NCBI GenBank assembly: GCA_023387085.1
Contig: JAEWIL010000229.1
Span: forward strand, 1 to 6,512
Reading direction: 5' to 3'
Length of the DNA: 6,512 nt
Source of the DNA: Pseudomonadota bacterium
GTDB taxonomy: Bacteria > Pseudomonadota > Alphaproteobacteria > Sphingomonadales > Sphingomonadaceae
Notes under the pieces: model-generated
Told to the model about the DNA's origin: nothing
What the model saw: the letters and a program-made list of their open reading frames with translations, nothing else
The model's database searches: none
In this document: one piece after another, positions 6,431-6,512 of the stretch
Layout: each line of letters starts with the position of its first letter
How positions within the stretch are numbered: position 1 is the stretch's first letter
Program-made: the position numbers and the translations under genes

Positions 6431-6462
6431 AGCGGGCGGCTTCGGTCGCCCGCTCATTTTTT
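6431..6462 (+). terminator. Rho-independent terminator after the ParB-like gene
   Basis: The arms at 6431-6440 and 6445-6454 form a 10-bp GC-rich stem (one G-T pair) closed by a C(TTCG)G tetraloop. CA and then six T at 6457-6462 follow. It starts 7 bases after the ParB stop and is a textbook intrinsic terminator for plus-strand transcription. Confidence 0.9.
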
Positions 6463-6476
6463 CGGCGGGACAATGT

Positions 6477-6501
6477 CGCGCCGGCCTTATGGGCCGTCGC
6501 G
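6477..6501. repeat. GC-rich hairpin downstream of the ParB terminator
   Basis: CGCG-C-CGGCC at 6477-6486 pairs with GGCCG-T-CGCG at 6492-6501, leaving one mismatch and a five-base TTATG loop. No T run follows. It may be the leader of a gene beyond the window, but the window ends 11 bases later. GC-rich sequence makes chance pairing possible. Confidence 0.35.
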
Positions 6502-6512
6502 GCGCTTTGGAT

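Overview
This looks like Alphaproteobacterial DNA, most likely from a sphingomonad (Sphingopyxis, Sphingobium or Novosphingobium type). The inference rests on high GC, codons ending mostly in G or C, and the style of the RHS and ParB proteins. No rRNA, tRNA, CRISPR array or complete insertion sequence was found. The layout suggests an accessory region: a secreted RHS locus next to remnants of mobile or plasmid-like DNA.

Left half (1-3102), minus strand. Positions 1-2828 are one open frame that runs off the left edge of the window: the first 942 codons of a secreted RHS/YD-repeat protein with a signal peptide. Immediately upstream (2878-3102), in the same direction, is a tiny secreted protein with two YD-like repeats of its own. 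The 49-base gap suggests the two are co-transcribed. Both appear to use a run of five G as Shine-Dalgarno sequence.

Middle (3103-3752). I see no convincing gene here. The stretch holds four strong hairpins in about 210 bases. The one furthest downstream on the minus strand has a T-rich tail and resembles an intrinsic terminator. The two furthest upstream share a C-rich loop (CRACCCCCTC on the minus strand) and a common flank. This pattern fits a structured small RNA and is the best candidate for something undescribed.

Right half (3753-6512). A compact ATP-dependent DNA ligase (minus strand) has the nucleotidyltransferase motifs but ends where the OB-fold should begin. Upstream of it on the minus strand is the C-terminal part of an AP2-domain protein, probably a remnant of an HNH/AP2 endonuclease, with its own terminator-like hairpin. 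Head to head with it on the plus strand is a long ParB-family partition protein that lacks its N-terminal ParB domain and ends in a strong UUCG terminator. The AP2 homology and the ParB homology meet near 4845-4864, so this looks like a deletion or recombination joint that beheaded both genes. The last 50 bases hold one further hairpin and no assignable gene.
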